64,000 bases of DNA from Blepharisma japonicum (taxonomy: Eukaryota; Ciliophora; Heterotrichea; Heterotrichida; Blepharismidae), in contig CATKHK010000013.1 of the NCBI GenBank assembly GCA_949751835.1, positions 124,001-188,000 on the forward strand, written 5' to 3'. Below, piece after piece: positions 54,940 to 64,000 of the stretch (position 1 is its first letter; each line of letters starts with the position of its first letter). The translations under genes and the position numbers were made by a program. The notes below the pieces were generated by a model. That model did not search any database. It saw only the letters and a list, made by a program, of their open reading frames with translations, and was not told the origin of the DNA.

Positions 54940-55794
54940 ATGAATAAGCAAAGTGTCCTTGAGATTTTTGAACAAATAAGTGACAGTGTCATCTCTTTCT
55001 TAGAAAACCACCCAGGGGTTACTGAAGTTGAATTTAATGAACGACAAGGTGTCGCTGAAGTTTTACTTTCAAATTGAGAAGAAGAAAACTCTCCCTATAC
55101 ATTGCCAGATGATATAAAAAGTTTTTTACAGATCTCAGATGGGCTACTATTACAATGGAAAATCAGAATGAACTCTCAAACTCAACCACTAGGACAAATG
55201 CATGTAAATAAACTGCATGATATCAAGCCATTCCCTATGAAACAATATATTCTACGTAGTCTTGGAGACGATCCTCCTTTCCCCGATCAAAATGACCTCT
55301 CTGATATAAAGGTTTTTGATTTAGATAAAAATGTAAAAGACGGCAGACTGGGGCTTGTGTATAAAGACAATGTTTTTAACCCTCAAATTTATTTTCAAGA
55401 TTTATCTGGGGATTGGTTTTTTATTGCAAATTCTTTTACGGATTATTTTAGACTTATGGTCATGCACCTGGGACTTCCTCATTGGCAATATGCGTTTACG
55501 GAAGTAGGGCTTGATAATATTTCTCAGCAGTGGTTTAGATTTTTGTCACCTGAAAGGCTGGCAATTGATATAAAATCAAGAAAAAAGCAAGTGAAAAAAC
55601 AAAAAAAGCAGAAAAAAGAAGTTAAGAAGGACAGGGTCGGTATGCATAATATTAAAAGAAGAAGGAATGCAAGTGGATTTTATTCACAGCTGCCAGAAGA
55701 AGGCAGAAGTGGCAAGAAAAAAGACCATAAAAGCAAAAAGCACCGCACAAAGGCAAAGAAAAAAGCAAATGAGTCTATTTCGAAAGAGCAATAA
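54940..55794 (+). CDS. TPGS2: Tubulin polyglutamylase complex subunit 2
   Basis: Component of the complex that adds glutamate chains to axonemal tubulin, 284 aa. The N-terminus ISFLENHPGVTEVEFNER parallels human TPGS2 (SSPGVTEV). The Smi1/Knr4-like fold follows with LPDDIKSFLQISDGLLLQWK and GQMHVNKLHDIKPF. The strongest match is DYFRLMVMHLGLPHWQYAFT and then QQWFRFLSP, which is nearly the same in animals (YRLLITHLGLPQWQYAFT). The C-terminus is Lys-rich. TGA encodes Trp at LLSNWEEEN, close to the N-terminus, so the standard code would miss the first 54 residues. It lies 93 bp after the OTU gene. Confidence 0.93.
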
Positions 55795-55924
55795 CTATTT
55801 TAATAACTATTTAATAATTCTGATTTGTGTTAAATTTAAAAAAACAAACCTTTTATTGATAAATTTGCTTAGAATTACATATAAGTTACCTTGTAAGTAA
55901 GCAATAATTATAAACAATCCTAGC

Positions 55925-56290
55925 CTAGAGACTTGGAGGAGGAACTGTAGCTTGATTTTTCTTTATTCTGATAATGCGTGAATTTTTCATCGAGCCAATG
56001 TTGTTATCCTTTAAATGTCTAACAGTTATAGTGTTGTTGCATAAATTATAAGCTTTTGGCCGCTTTCTTTGAATATATTCGTAATTTTTAGTATCGTCTG
56101 CACTTGGGGCATCCACAACAATATTGCATTTTTGATTTAATAAAGTAGAAGAGCCCATAGATTTTTCGTGGGAGCTTTTAATTGATAAAATTGAGTAGCT
56201 GTTTGAGAGGTTTTGATATTCGTTGTTAATAGGCTCTTTACTCTCTTCTTTCTTTTTGGGAAACTTAATACAACATAAAAATACTTTCAT
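55925..56290 (-). CDS. Small basic protein with N-terminal Cys pair
   Basis: Unrecognised protein of 121 aa. It begins MKVFLCCIKFPKKKEE: a short hydrophobic stretch with two Cys followed by a basic patch, which could be a palmitoylated membrane anchor. The rest is Ser/Asn-rich and basic (RKRPKAYNLCNNTITVRHLK), probably disordered. It ends VPPPSL at TAG. It converges on TPGS2 with 130 bp between. No family recognised. Confidence 0.62.
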   Translation of the reverse strand: MKVFLCCIKFPKKKEESKEPINNEYQNLSNSYSILSIKSSHEKSMGSSTLLNQKCNIVVDAPSADDTKNYEYIQRKRPKAYNLCNNTITVRHLKDNNIGSMKNSRIIRIKKNQATVPPPSL

Positions 56291-56664
56291 TATTAGCCTA
56301 TAGTTTGATAATTTGCGCTTTATTAAGATTTCGCCTTTGAAAGAATAATAGGTGATTCTTAGGTTTGGACAGTTTTTTATTGATAAATGTGTATTTTAAA
56401 TAAAGGAAAATCCCAATGGCTTCCGTTGGCTTTAAATAATTGGTATTTTCCCTTAAGAAGAAAATAATTATAAATTAAGTGAAATTTATTGACCATAACA
56501 AATAAAGATTTTTTAAATCTAGATGCTATTGGTAAAGATATTTTCATTATAAAAATCGAATGGTTTGTAATATCTTTACTTCAATCTATATTTTAAAGAT
56601 AATTTCATATTGAGCATCTAATTTCTTAGTAATAAAGCATATTCCCAAACTAATAGGAATTAAT
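56291..56664. other. Intergenic region with a hairpin-forming inverted repeat
   Basis: Gap of 374 bp between divergent genes. Arms at 56403-56417 and 56439-56454 (AAGGAAAATCCCAAT against ATTGGTATTTTCCCTT) are nearly complementary and could form a stem of about 15 bp. No open frame is seen. Confidence 0.45.
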
Positions 56665-58572
56665 ATGTCAGTCCAAGAACTAGCTCACAGTCTTCAACGA
56701 AAGCTTCGCTCTGAATTTCCTCTTCACCTGTTATCTGAATCCAACCTAAATATCGATGATTTCCTCTGTTCTTGCTTCGCAGGCAGAACTCACAATTTAT
56801 TTAACTCAGCAAGTCTACTTAAACAAGACCTCAAAGCTTATTTAGATTCAACTCAAAAATCCCTTACCCATCACATACAAATGGATTTCGACAAGCTCAT
56901 AAAAATCCCTGACCTCCTGCTTGAATTCGAAGAAGAAATCCAAACTTTGCACAAATCAGCCTCAGAATTTTGTGAAGAAACTAATCTTATTTATCAAAGA
57001 GCCCGTGATGCTGCTTCTAAAGCATCTGAAGCTATAAAACTTGACAATGAAGAACAGGCGAATTTAAAGAAAAAAAGAGAATCTGAAAAAATTGAAATGA
57101 ATTTATCTGAGGTTGAAGCCAAGCTGCCTGCTTTAAGACAAGTTTCGAATGAATGTATGAATAATGATATTAGCTTGAACCATGGAGCTTTATTTGAAAG
57201 GATTAGTAGAGCGCTTGCAGGTGTTGGGGAAATTTTGAAAGGGGGTTATAACACTTTATATTCACAGTTAAGGTCTGATTTTTTATTACTACTTTCAAGA
57301 GAATTAGTAGCCTGGAGCACCTCTAAAAAAGCAGAGCGGCATTTTAAATGTCTACTTAGGTGTTATAAGCATCTTAATCTTGAATCAGAAGCTCAGGTCC
57401 TTTTAAGAGACAAATCAGTGCTCCCTATTTTGAATGATTTAATTTCAGGTGCCAAAGTCCAAGATACAATAGATTTAAGCCTTTATTTCAAGCTAATCCA
57501 AGAAGAGCTCTCAAATGGAAGATTAATCCTCTACATTAGTGCTGCCCCCATATGCAATATTTTACTAAAATCTCTATGAAGTGCAGTTTTTAAATCCATT
57601 TCAAGCATCCCAACAGTCTACTTGCCAACTTTTCAGCAGGAATACCTACAATCTATCTCAGTTACAATGAAATTTATTGACTATCTTTCTTCATATCTCC
57701 CAAACCCAACCCAATTTAAAGATTCCCAAGAATACCAAGAATTCAAAGACAGGTTAAACCTCCCCACATTTTTCGAATTAAAAAAAAAAGAAATCACTGG
57801 CCCTTTATGCAAACTCTTAAAATCTGAGTCTTTAGAAATCCTTTTATCACAAAACCCTAGTGAAGCTTATATTGCAGCTTTAAAAGTATGCTGGGACAAA
57901 AATCTTCAAATTGAGCACTTAAAAGCAAGATTTTTAAAGCTTTCTTTTCAAATAGTTTCTACTTTTGTGAATTTTATTACAAGAAATTTGAATTTTCAAA
58001 GCAAAAATCAAGGGGTTGGGATTGATATTTTGGTTTTATTAGTAAAAGAAGTAAAAACTTTAAAGGAAAGGATTAGTGAAATTGAGATGGGTGCTGAAGT
58101 TTTATTAGAAAAAGAAAACCTTTTGCAGAATCTTTTAGATCCTTGCACGAGATGTCTAGCTGAAGCCTTGACTCGACAATGTTTATCTAATTTAGAAGCA
58201 ATAAGGTCAATTCCAGCATCATATAGAATGACTAATAGGCCATCTCCTATTAACCCATCTCCTTTTGTAGGGAGCTTTTTGCAGCCTTTAAAACAAATTA
58301 ATCTTGAATCTGGGTCAAAACAAAGAGTCGTTGAAAAAATTTTAATTAGGTATTTAGAGCTAGTTAATGAGACTTATCAACAAATCAGAAAATCAGGTGA
58401 GCTGTTAAGCAAGTATACACCTAATGCAGCGGAATCTGACCAAGAAAAAATGATGAAACAGATTGAAATTGATACAAAATTTGTACTGGCTGACCTAGAA
58501 GGGCTTGGATTTACAGAAGAAAATAGCGAATTAATTGCGCAGCTGATAAAAGAAGTCATTAAAAGTAGCTAA
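56665..58572 (+). CDS. COG2: Conserved oligomeric Golgi complex subunit 2
   Basis: Tethering-complex subunit for retrograde Golgi traffic, 635 aa, read through a TGA (Trp) at 57577-57579. The N-terminal helices (LNIDDFLCSCFAGRTHNLFN; LKQDLKAYLDSTQKSLTHHI) match the COG2 N-terminal domain, where a short motif precedes a coiled coil. FKSISSIPTVYLPTFQQEYL matches the conserved ISRYPGIFLPSF segment of animal COG2. The C-terminus YLELVNETYQQIRKSGELLS and KFVLADLEGLGF follow the family pattern. Length is slightly below the usual (about 700). Other COG or exocyst subunits are less likely because of the LP-x-F motif. Confidence 0.8.
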
Positions 58573-58661
58573 TTATTAATATAAAAATTAATTTACACAA
58601 AGCTGAAGGTTTATAATTTATTTTATTTTATTTTTTACAACATGCCTGAATTTTCAGCACT

Positions 58662-59339
58662 CTAATACTGATATGAGCACCGATTGGATTTATGGCCAAA
58701 TTCAGAGCATCTATAACACCTCGCTCCTTTTACTTTCTGCTCACCTGGCTCTGTACACTTTGCAGGGATATGGCCAAACTTCATACACCTAAAGCAAAGC
58801 TGAAAAGCCTGATGATAATTCACATCTGATGCGTCAGGGTGGTATTTATAAAAAGCATCCTCTAAATAAGACTCGTCTATATAATCAATGTGCTCTTTAG
58901 GGCAGGCGTTTCCTAATATGCAGGCTTGAGTATCAGCATACTGCAGACAGACTTCTCTCCTGATGTGCTTGAATTTGCAGAACTTGCCTTGCTCACAAAA
59001 TCCCATTTTGTAGTAGATGCATTCTTTTTGCTCGCGTCTTTCAGCACTGTGTTTAAATTTACAGTCTGGGTTTTTGCATTCTCCGTCAATCATAAAGTTA
59101 CGGCACTCAGGAATCTTGTCTTCAGTGATTTCATGAAGAAAAGGACACAGGGAGCCTTTTGAACAGTTTTTGTAGAGAAGATGATATTTGCAAACGACCT
59201 CACGGATGGGAAAAGTGTGTTTAAAAGTACATAACTTGCCAGCTTCACAGTTACCCGCAAAGAAGCTCTTGCAGACTCTGGGGTCGAGAATGTCAGTTCC
59301 TTCGGATAGAGTATCTGTGCTAGTGGTCTCTTCTTCCAT
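58662..59339 (-). CDS. CPSF4: CPSF30-like zinc-finger protein
   Basis: RNA-binding subunit of the mRNA cleavage and polyadenylation complex, 225 aa. It has five CCCH zinc fingers in a row (CKSFFAGNCEAGKLCTFKH; CKYHLLYKNCSKGSLCPFLH; CRNFMIDGECKNPDCKFKH; CIYYKMGFCEQGKFCKFKH; CLQYADTQACILGNACPKEH). Two CCHC knuckles then follow (CFRCMKFGHIPAKC; CYRCSEFGHKSNRC). Five CCCH plus zinc knuckles is the CPSF30 layout. Start 59339 (MEEETT) was chosen because the upstream frame, though open to 59483, encodes a hydrophobic stretch unlikely for a nuclear protein. Finger 2 and later ones recognise AAUAAA-type signals in the family. Confidence 0.93.
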   Translation of the reverse strand: MEEETTSTDTLSEGTDILDPRVCKSFFAGNCEAGKLCTFKHTFPIREVVCKYHLLYKNCSKGSLCPFLHEITEDKIPECRNFMIDGECKNPDCKFKHSAERREQKECIYYKMGFCEQGKFCKFKHIRREVCLQYADTQACILGNACPKEHIDYIDESYLEDAFYKYHPDASDVNYHQAFQLCFRCMKFGHIPAKCTEPGEQKVKGARCYRCSEFGHKSNRCSYQY

Positions 59340-59681
59340 TTTATAATTGAGATAAATAGTCGCGCATTTTATTTGACCAAGGCTGTGGCAACCTAAGAAA
59401 AGAATAGGCATCTGAAATTTTTTAGGATTGCCAAAAATTGCTGAAAAAATATTTGGAACTGTGATAAATAAAAATAAGAGCATTTTTCATTACCAAAGAC
59501 AGTAATGGGAATCAATTAGGACGCTACGAAAAAATTATGTGCATAGAGTTTATCTTCTTCACATTAGAAATAGAATTGCGATTTTTTATTTATTCGTGTG
59601 TATTAAAATAGAAAGAAAGCTTAGAGCTTCTTATAATTTAATTTTAGGTGATTTTTAAAATCGTTAATAATTTGATTACGA
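59340..59681. other. Intergenic, no gene seen
   Basis: Spacer of 342 bp between two minus-strand genes. The CPSF30 frame stays open without a stop for 144 bp, probably by chance. Nothing else is recognised. Confidence 0.5.
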
Positions 59682-59927
59682 TTATGATTTTTTTTTCTTA
59701 GGATGCTTTTTCCCTTTAATATCAAGGTGTCTTTCATCTGCTTTTACCAAATCAAACTTCTCATCGAATTTTTCAGCTCTTGCTGCCATAACTTTTTCAA
59801 TTTTCTTATCAATATCTTTAGTAACTTTCCAGCTCATGCCCTTATCTTTTTTCTTCATCTTTGGGGTGTTTTTAGCTTTTGTGTGGCCTTTTTTGAATTT
59901 TGGTTTATTCTTGAGATTTTTTTGCAT
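59682..59927 (-). CDS. Small Lys-rich protein, UPF0390/DUF2462-like
   Basis: Protein of 81 aa, about one third Lys. The middle block SWKVTKDIDKKIEKVMAARA resembles the helical core of the UPF0390 (C19orf53, DUF2462) family of small nucleolar basic proteins, and the N-terminus (KNKPKFKKGHTKAKN) fits too. The likeness rests on a short, compositionally biased stretch, so the family call is tentative. It starts at an ATG and ends at TAA. A nuclear or nucleolar location is likely from the charge alone. Confidence 0.6.
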   Translation of the reverse strand: MQKNLKNKPKFKKGHTKAKNTPKMKKKDKGMSWKVTKDIDKKIEKVMAARAEKFDEKFDLVKADERHLDIKGKKHPKKKKS

Positions 59928-60038
59928 CTTGGATAATATTAAATTATTACCTCAAAATCATTTTAATTAATTTCCTTCGAATTATCTTATTTGTGTCAGC
60001 TTCTTATAAGCTAAATTATTAGATTTATATTTCATGAA

Positions 60039-62345
60039 TTATTTAAATCTAAAATCATATGGAACATTTTCACTGCTTATCGATCCTAGCAGCTCTGAAT
60101 ATAAAGATTCTAGCTTTATAAGTATATTTTTGATATGTATAGAGATATTATCCTCTTTTTTATAAAATTGGTCTAAAATGTGTATTGAATCATGGATATC
60201 CTGGATATCATCTTGAAGAATTTCGATAGGAACATGCTTAACTGCTTTTGCAATCAGCTTTAAAGCAGACGCTAGAAGTCCATCAATAGGCTGAGTTGAC
60301 TGAAGCCTTGCAGAAGATATTTTCACTGAATTCAAAGCAGTTCTCATCACAAATGAAAAATTCCCACTTATCCCTCCTTTTGCATACTTTACAAGCTCAG
60401 CAATAACACTCATAATTCCATTTTTCAGCATTTCGTCTTCTTCTGTACTAAACAAGCTTATCATCCACACAAACAGGCTCGATTCCACCAAAATTGTTTT
60501 ATCCTGCATCATTCTTATCAACTGATATATAATTTCCATAATTTTTTCCTTGGATAAAACTGAAGCTTGGCTATAAACAGTTTTAAGCCTCTGCAATGTG
60601 TATTCTCTTTTTACAATAAACAAGCTCATATAAGCTTTAACCAAATTTCCAAACACAAAAGTATCTTCATCTTCTATAGCATTTTCTATAGCACTCCATG
60701 GGATTTCAATTTCTTGGTTTTTTATTAGTGTGCTTATCCTGAATAACCCTAATGCTCTTTCATATGGCTTTTTTGAGCTTAAATCTTTAAATATATCAGC
60801 ATATTTATCATCTTTTGTGACTTCTATAGTGCCTTGTGAAATTGCTTGAGAAATCATAGAATTTACAGCTCCAGCCAGCTGTTTTATTTCAAGATTATTA
60901 TGATTTGTAAGCTCAATTACCTTCGGAGAAATTTGGATTAAAAAGGATTTATCTTCATTAGAAAAAGAGACACCAGCTAAGCTCATTGAGAGGATTGTCA
61001 ATGTGATTTCAAGAATACTTAGGTCTTGTGAATCAAGCATTTTTGTCAAAAAGAAGCTCATATGGTAAGGATGCATAAGAAGCCTTTCTTGTCCTAAATT
61101 TTGGACCATATATACGATGAGATATACAGAATCTAAAGATGAAGACTCGTTAAAGCGCTGGAGAAGCATTGAAAATAGGTCAGCACAAGCTTTTTCAGAT
61201 AAAGGAGAAGAAGAGAGAAGCTCGATCAAATTTGTGATTTTATTATAAAAATCAATTTTTTCCATTGGATCTGGAGCAGAATCTGTCGCAATGACTTGTC
61301 CGTTATCATTAATAGTAAATGATCATAAATGGTCAGGCTGTAATACATAATCATAAAGCTGCTGGGCTGCTTCTGGCCAATACTTGAAAAATTGCAGCAT
61401 AATAGAATTTACTGTTGAATTCACCAATAGTGCTTTATAGCCTTGAAGATACTCATAAAGATTCATAAAAAACACAAAGTTATTAGAGACTTGATATAAT
61501 ATAAGTCTATGAGGAGGGTTATATTTCATTAAATATTCTAAACAAGTCATCTTGCTTTCAATTTCTCCTTTACTTATCAATATATGTTTCAAAAATAAGT
61601 TTAATACTTCATCTGGATATTTATTCAGCAATATATTAGCAGTTTCACTTAATATAGAGTCCACATATGCATCGCAATTATGGTTTATCATCAAATCTAC
61701 AGCTTGATCACATATATTTCTTACATACTCATCTCTAGGTATTTCTGTTCATTTATTAGGTGGAGAGGTTAGTACTTTTACAGCGAGGTTTTTAAGCTTG
61801 TCTTTATTGTCACCTTTCCCGAAGGTATTGATCAATTCTTTTACTCCATCTTTCTTTATGATAGCTCTTGGTAGTAATTGAATTGCGATACTTGCATACT
61901 GAGTATAAGTGAGAATTCATAACAAAGGAGGGATAGAGTCACTAGCCAAAAGGACAGATAAAAATTCTAGGTTAAATTTTGGGATCAGTAAAGATATTGA
62001 AATAAGTGTGTCATTGTAAAGCAAAATTTTATAAGTTTCTGGCAAGTCTGGCTTTTTGTAGGTTTCTATCAGTTTGCTATATAATATGCAAGATAAGCTA
62101 GATGTGTCAGTGTCTAGTTGAGAGCATAGAGTTAATAAATCTTGGGGTAATGGAGGTGGATCGATTCTTGGAAGCAAAATTCAACAGAGGAGGTAAACTA
62201 CTGATTTAGAGAATTGAGCTTCAAACTCTTCAGGGAGGGAGTCATAGTCTTGAAAGACACATTCTATTACTTTTTCTAGAAAATCGAGTTTATTACCTTT
62301 GTCTGAGCCTAGAACTTTTGATAATTTTTGATATGCTTTTTCCAT
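60039..62345 (-). CDS. TANGO6: TANGO6/RTP1-like HEAT-repeat protein
   Basis: Helical-repeat protein of 768 aa in one frame through several TGA (Trp) codons; under the standard code it breaks into four pieces. It is almost wholly alpha-helical (HEAT/ARM-like). Near residues 520-600 the block DIFKDLSSKKPYERALGLFR followed by DEDTFVFGNLVKAYMSLF matches the RTP1 C-terminal domain pattern (local repeat, then EDEDSYVFLNAIKGL). In yeast Rtp1 helps import RNA polymerase II into the nucleus; animal TANGO6 is tied to secretion and Golgi organisation. ATG 62345 was chosen over one seven codons upstream. Another HEAT protein remains possible. Confidence 0.68.
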
Positions 62346-62898
62346 TTTATATGATAATAAAGTCAAAGCTTATGATCCTTTTTCCCTTTCAGTAACTTCA
62401 GACACTTCTACCTTTTTCAAAGGCAAGAATACTTTAACTTTAGCCTTATTTAATCAAACTAAAAGAACTATCTGTCATTTATCAAAAAAAGCCAAAGCTC
62501 TTATGTGGATTGAGGAGTTTTAGTATAATTATTCTAGATCTCACCTAATTTTTACATCAGGTTCAAGAAGGCATCATTTATCATGGGGATAAAACAATAT
62601 TACTAATTTAGGAAGATTAGAGGATTTAGAGCAAATAAGTTTGCCTAATACCTGATTCAAGATAGCTGTATTAATGATGAGGATAGAAATAGCCAATAAA
62701 TTTAGAAGATTGTTGGATAAAGTGTCTTGAGAATTCAATCAAATTTAACACAGAATGAGTGAAAGAAATAAATTATCTTGATAAATAAAAAATTACTAAT
62801 AAAAATTATTCTTATTGATATGCAATATTTTACTATATAGGCTTTTAAATAAACATTTAAGATATAATTATTAACCAAAATATTTATTTAATATTTGT
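62346..62898 (+). pseudogene. Possible decayed coding sequence in a 553-bp gap
   Basis: On the plus strand the frame 62371-62748 reads 125 codons with two internal stops, while the other frames are much more interrupted. The pieces look protein-like (KGKNTLTLALFNQTKRTICH; then SRSHLIFTSGSRRHHLSWG; then LGRLEDLEQISLPNTWFKIA). No start codon is found. It may be a remnant of a host gene, or chance in AT-rich DNA. Family not recognised. The rest of the gap shows nothing. Confidence 0.3.
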
Positions 62899-63213
62899 TT
62901 ACTCGTTTTCTTCTTCTGAAAATGGCATGTACTCATTTCCATGCTCACTTGAAGTCGATTCAGACGAGACCTCATCTTCAAGCTCAGCAGCCTGACCATT
63001 TTCAAATCCATTCACAATTTCTTGCTTTGTATGAAGTAATAGCTCAAGTTTGCCTTTGATTTCATACAATGTGTTAATATTCCCAGTTCTATAAGTTAGT
63101 TTATTAAGCCCTTCATAATTTTCTTTTGTTGATGGATTAGGGCTCTCCAAAAATTGATTAAGCCACTCAATTGGGCTTTTTGATGGTAAAGTGCTGACTT
63201 TTTGTGTTTCCAT
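62899..63213 (-). CDS. Small acidic protein
   Basis: Unrecognised protein of 104 aa. The first 70 residues look helical (SPIEWLNQFLESPNPSTKEN; NTLYEIKGKLELLLHTKQEI), and the last 30 are strongly acidic (ELEDEVSSESTSSEHGNEYM). It has no membrane segment. It diverges from the HMG-CoA reductase gene with a 239-bp spacer. Starts at an ATG, ends at TAA. It could be a small complex subunit; no family recognised. Confidence 0.68.
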   Translation of the reverse strand: METQKVSTLPSKSPIEWLNQFLESPNPSTKENYEGLNKLTYRTGNINTLYEIKGKLELLLHTKQEIVNGFENGQAAELEDEVSSESTSSEHGNEYMPFSEEENE

Positions 63214-63452
63214 TATATGTGCTTTGATATAGCTCTATTTATTAGTCTCATTTATATCTAATTTCACAAAAATTCATGAGAAAATAATGAATGAAAATAT
63301 TAGTTATTGGAAAATTCTAGAAGGAAATATCTGGAATTTTATATAGAATAATAAGCATTATTACTTCCTCTTAAACATTTTTAGAAATATTATTTTAAAA
63401 ATTTAATAATATAAATTGTGATAAATAATACAATACTGATTATTAGCACACT

Positions 63453-64000
63453 ATGTCTGAATCTCTCACACATATGTCTGGCTTCCATAAAAAGACCATC
63501 CAGGAGCGCCAAGAAATTATACGAGCTTTATTCCCACAGGTAAATGGATCTCTCTCTGACGGTGGCCTTGATTTAAAGACTGCAGACCTTATGATTGAAA
63601 ATTGTATAGGTCGCCTTTCTCTCCCTTTAGGACTAGGATTATACTTTCAAGTAAACAACAAAAATTATATTGTCCCTATGTGCACAGAAGAGCCTTCTAT
63701 AGTAGCTGCAGCTACGTCAGCTGCAAAATTAATCAAGCAGCACGGCGGGTTTAAATCAAATTCAACAGCTCCCATCATGACAGGCCAAATCCAGATTCTT
63801 GATATTGAGCCGACTGATGTTAAAGCAATCATTGAGTCACATAAGGAAAAACTTATAAAGAAAGCTAATCAAGAATATTGCCCAAGAATGGTTATTAGGG
63901 GTGGAGGAGTGATTGATATAGCATTTATTCAGCTTTCAGCTATAATGGGGATTGTTGAAATTTCTGTTAACGTCTGTGATGCGATGGGTGCAAACATTGT
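63453..64000 (+). CDS. HMG-CoA reductase, class II (partial, 3' end outside window)
   Basis: Mevalonate-pathway enzyme that makes mevalonate from HMG-CoA with NAD(P)H. The first 182 residues are visible and the frame is open to the window edge. MIENCIGRLSLPLGLGLYF matches the class II ENVIG-x4-LPLG signature, and VPMCTEEPSIVAAATSAAKL matches the catalytic-Glu TEEPSVVAAAS block. Class I enzymes have ATTEGCLVAS there. VNVCDAMGANIV is the DAMGAN motif. There is no N-terminal membrane anchor, unlike typical eukaryotic class I enzymes. Class II is mainly bacterial, so a transferred origin is possible. Confidence 0.92.
   Translation, partial: MSESLTHMSGFHKKTIQERQEIIRALFPQVNGSLSDGGLDLKTADLMIENCIGRLSLPLGLGLYFQVNNKNYIVPMCTEEPSIVAAATSAAKLIKQHGGFKSNSTAPIMTGQIQILDIEPTDVKAIIESHKEKLIKKANQEYCPRMVIRGGGVIDIAFIQLSAIMGIVEISVNVCDAMGANI

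Noticed and set aside
59340-59483. N-terminal hydrophobic extension of CPSF30
   Set aside because: A signal-peptide-like start does not fit a nuclear RNA-processing factor; the internal ATG gives a normal family start.
1-64000. CRISPR array, rRNA or telomere repeats
   Set aside because: No regularly spaced repeats, rRNA-like conserved blocks or telomeric repeat runs were seen.

Overview
This window looks like macronuclear DNA from a heterotrich ciliate, most likely Blepharisma. It is AT-rich and very gene-dense. TGA is read as tryptophan, and only TAA and TAG end genes. Nine introns can be recognised and all are exactly 15 nt long. Heterotrichs are known for 15-nt introns, and Blepharisma (unlike Stentor, which uses the standard code) reads UGA as Trp. 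Two tandem paralogues in the window support this directly: at the same conserved Trp, one copy has TGG and the other TGA. Once TGA is read as Trp, most apparent gene fragments join into single long genes.

Layout. 1-9.7 kb: APC5 (cut by the window edge), a membrane hybrid histidine kinase, ARP4, several small unrecognised genes, a coiled-coil gene and RNase P/MRP subunit POP7. 9.7-20 kb: a CCR4/Angel-type phosphoesterase, a coiled-coil gene, two tandem DUF229 sulfatase-like ectoproteins, an unrecognised gene, a small protein paralogous to one at 4.6 kb, and calreticulin. 20-29 kb: a RING protein, an S6PP-like HAD phosphatase, LRRC23, MIC10, a RING-coiled coil-FW (NBR1-like) fusion and SPEF2. 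29-33 kb: small unrecognised genes, a kelch protein and a small protein with PP1-docking-like and CaaX-like motifs. 33-42.7 kb: one open frame of 3,243 codons encoding a dynein heavy chain that stops at the AAA5/AAA6 junction. 43-45.5 kb: an LRR fragment gene, an odd GC-richer insert and a coiled-coil gene. 45.6-51.7 kb: a four-CNB cGMP-dependent kinase and a Cdc7/MAP3K-epsilon-type kinase with four introns. 51.7-64 kb: OFD1-like, OTUD3-like, TPGS2, COG2, CPSF30, a UPF0390-like basic protein, TANGO6/RTP1-like, a small acidic protein and the start of a class II HMG-CoA reductase.

The content is mostly housekeeping and ciliary. LRRC23 (radial spoke), SPEF2 (central pair), dynein heavy chain, OFD1 (basal body) and TPGS2 (tubulin polyglutamylase) fit a heavily ciliated cell. 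No operon logic, RNA gene, CRISPR array or intact mobile element was seen. Genes face both ways with gaps often of 10-100 bp. The most unusual items are the shortened dynein, the RING-FW fusion, the 11-bp divergent start region of LRRC23 and MIC10, the uniform intron signature, and the class II HMG-CoA reductase.
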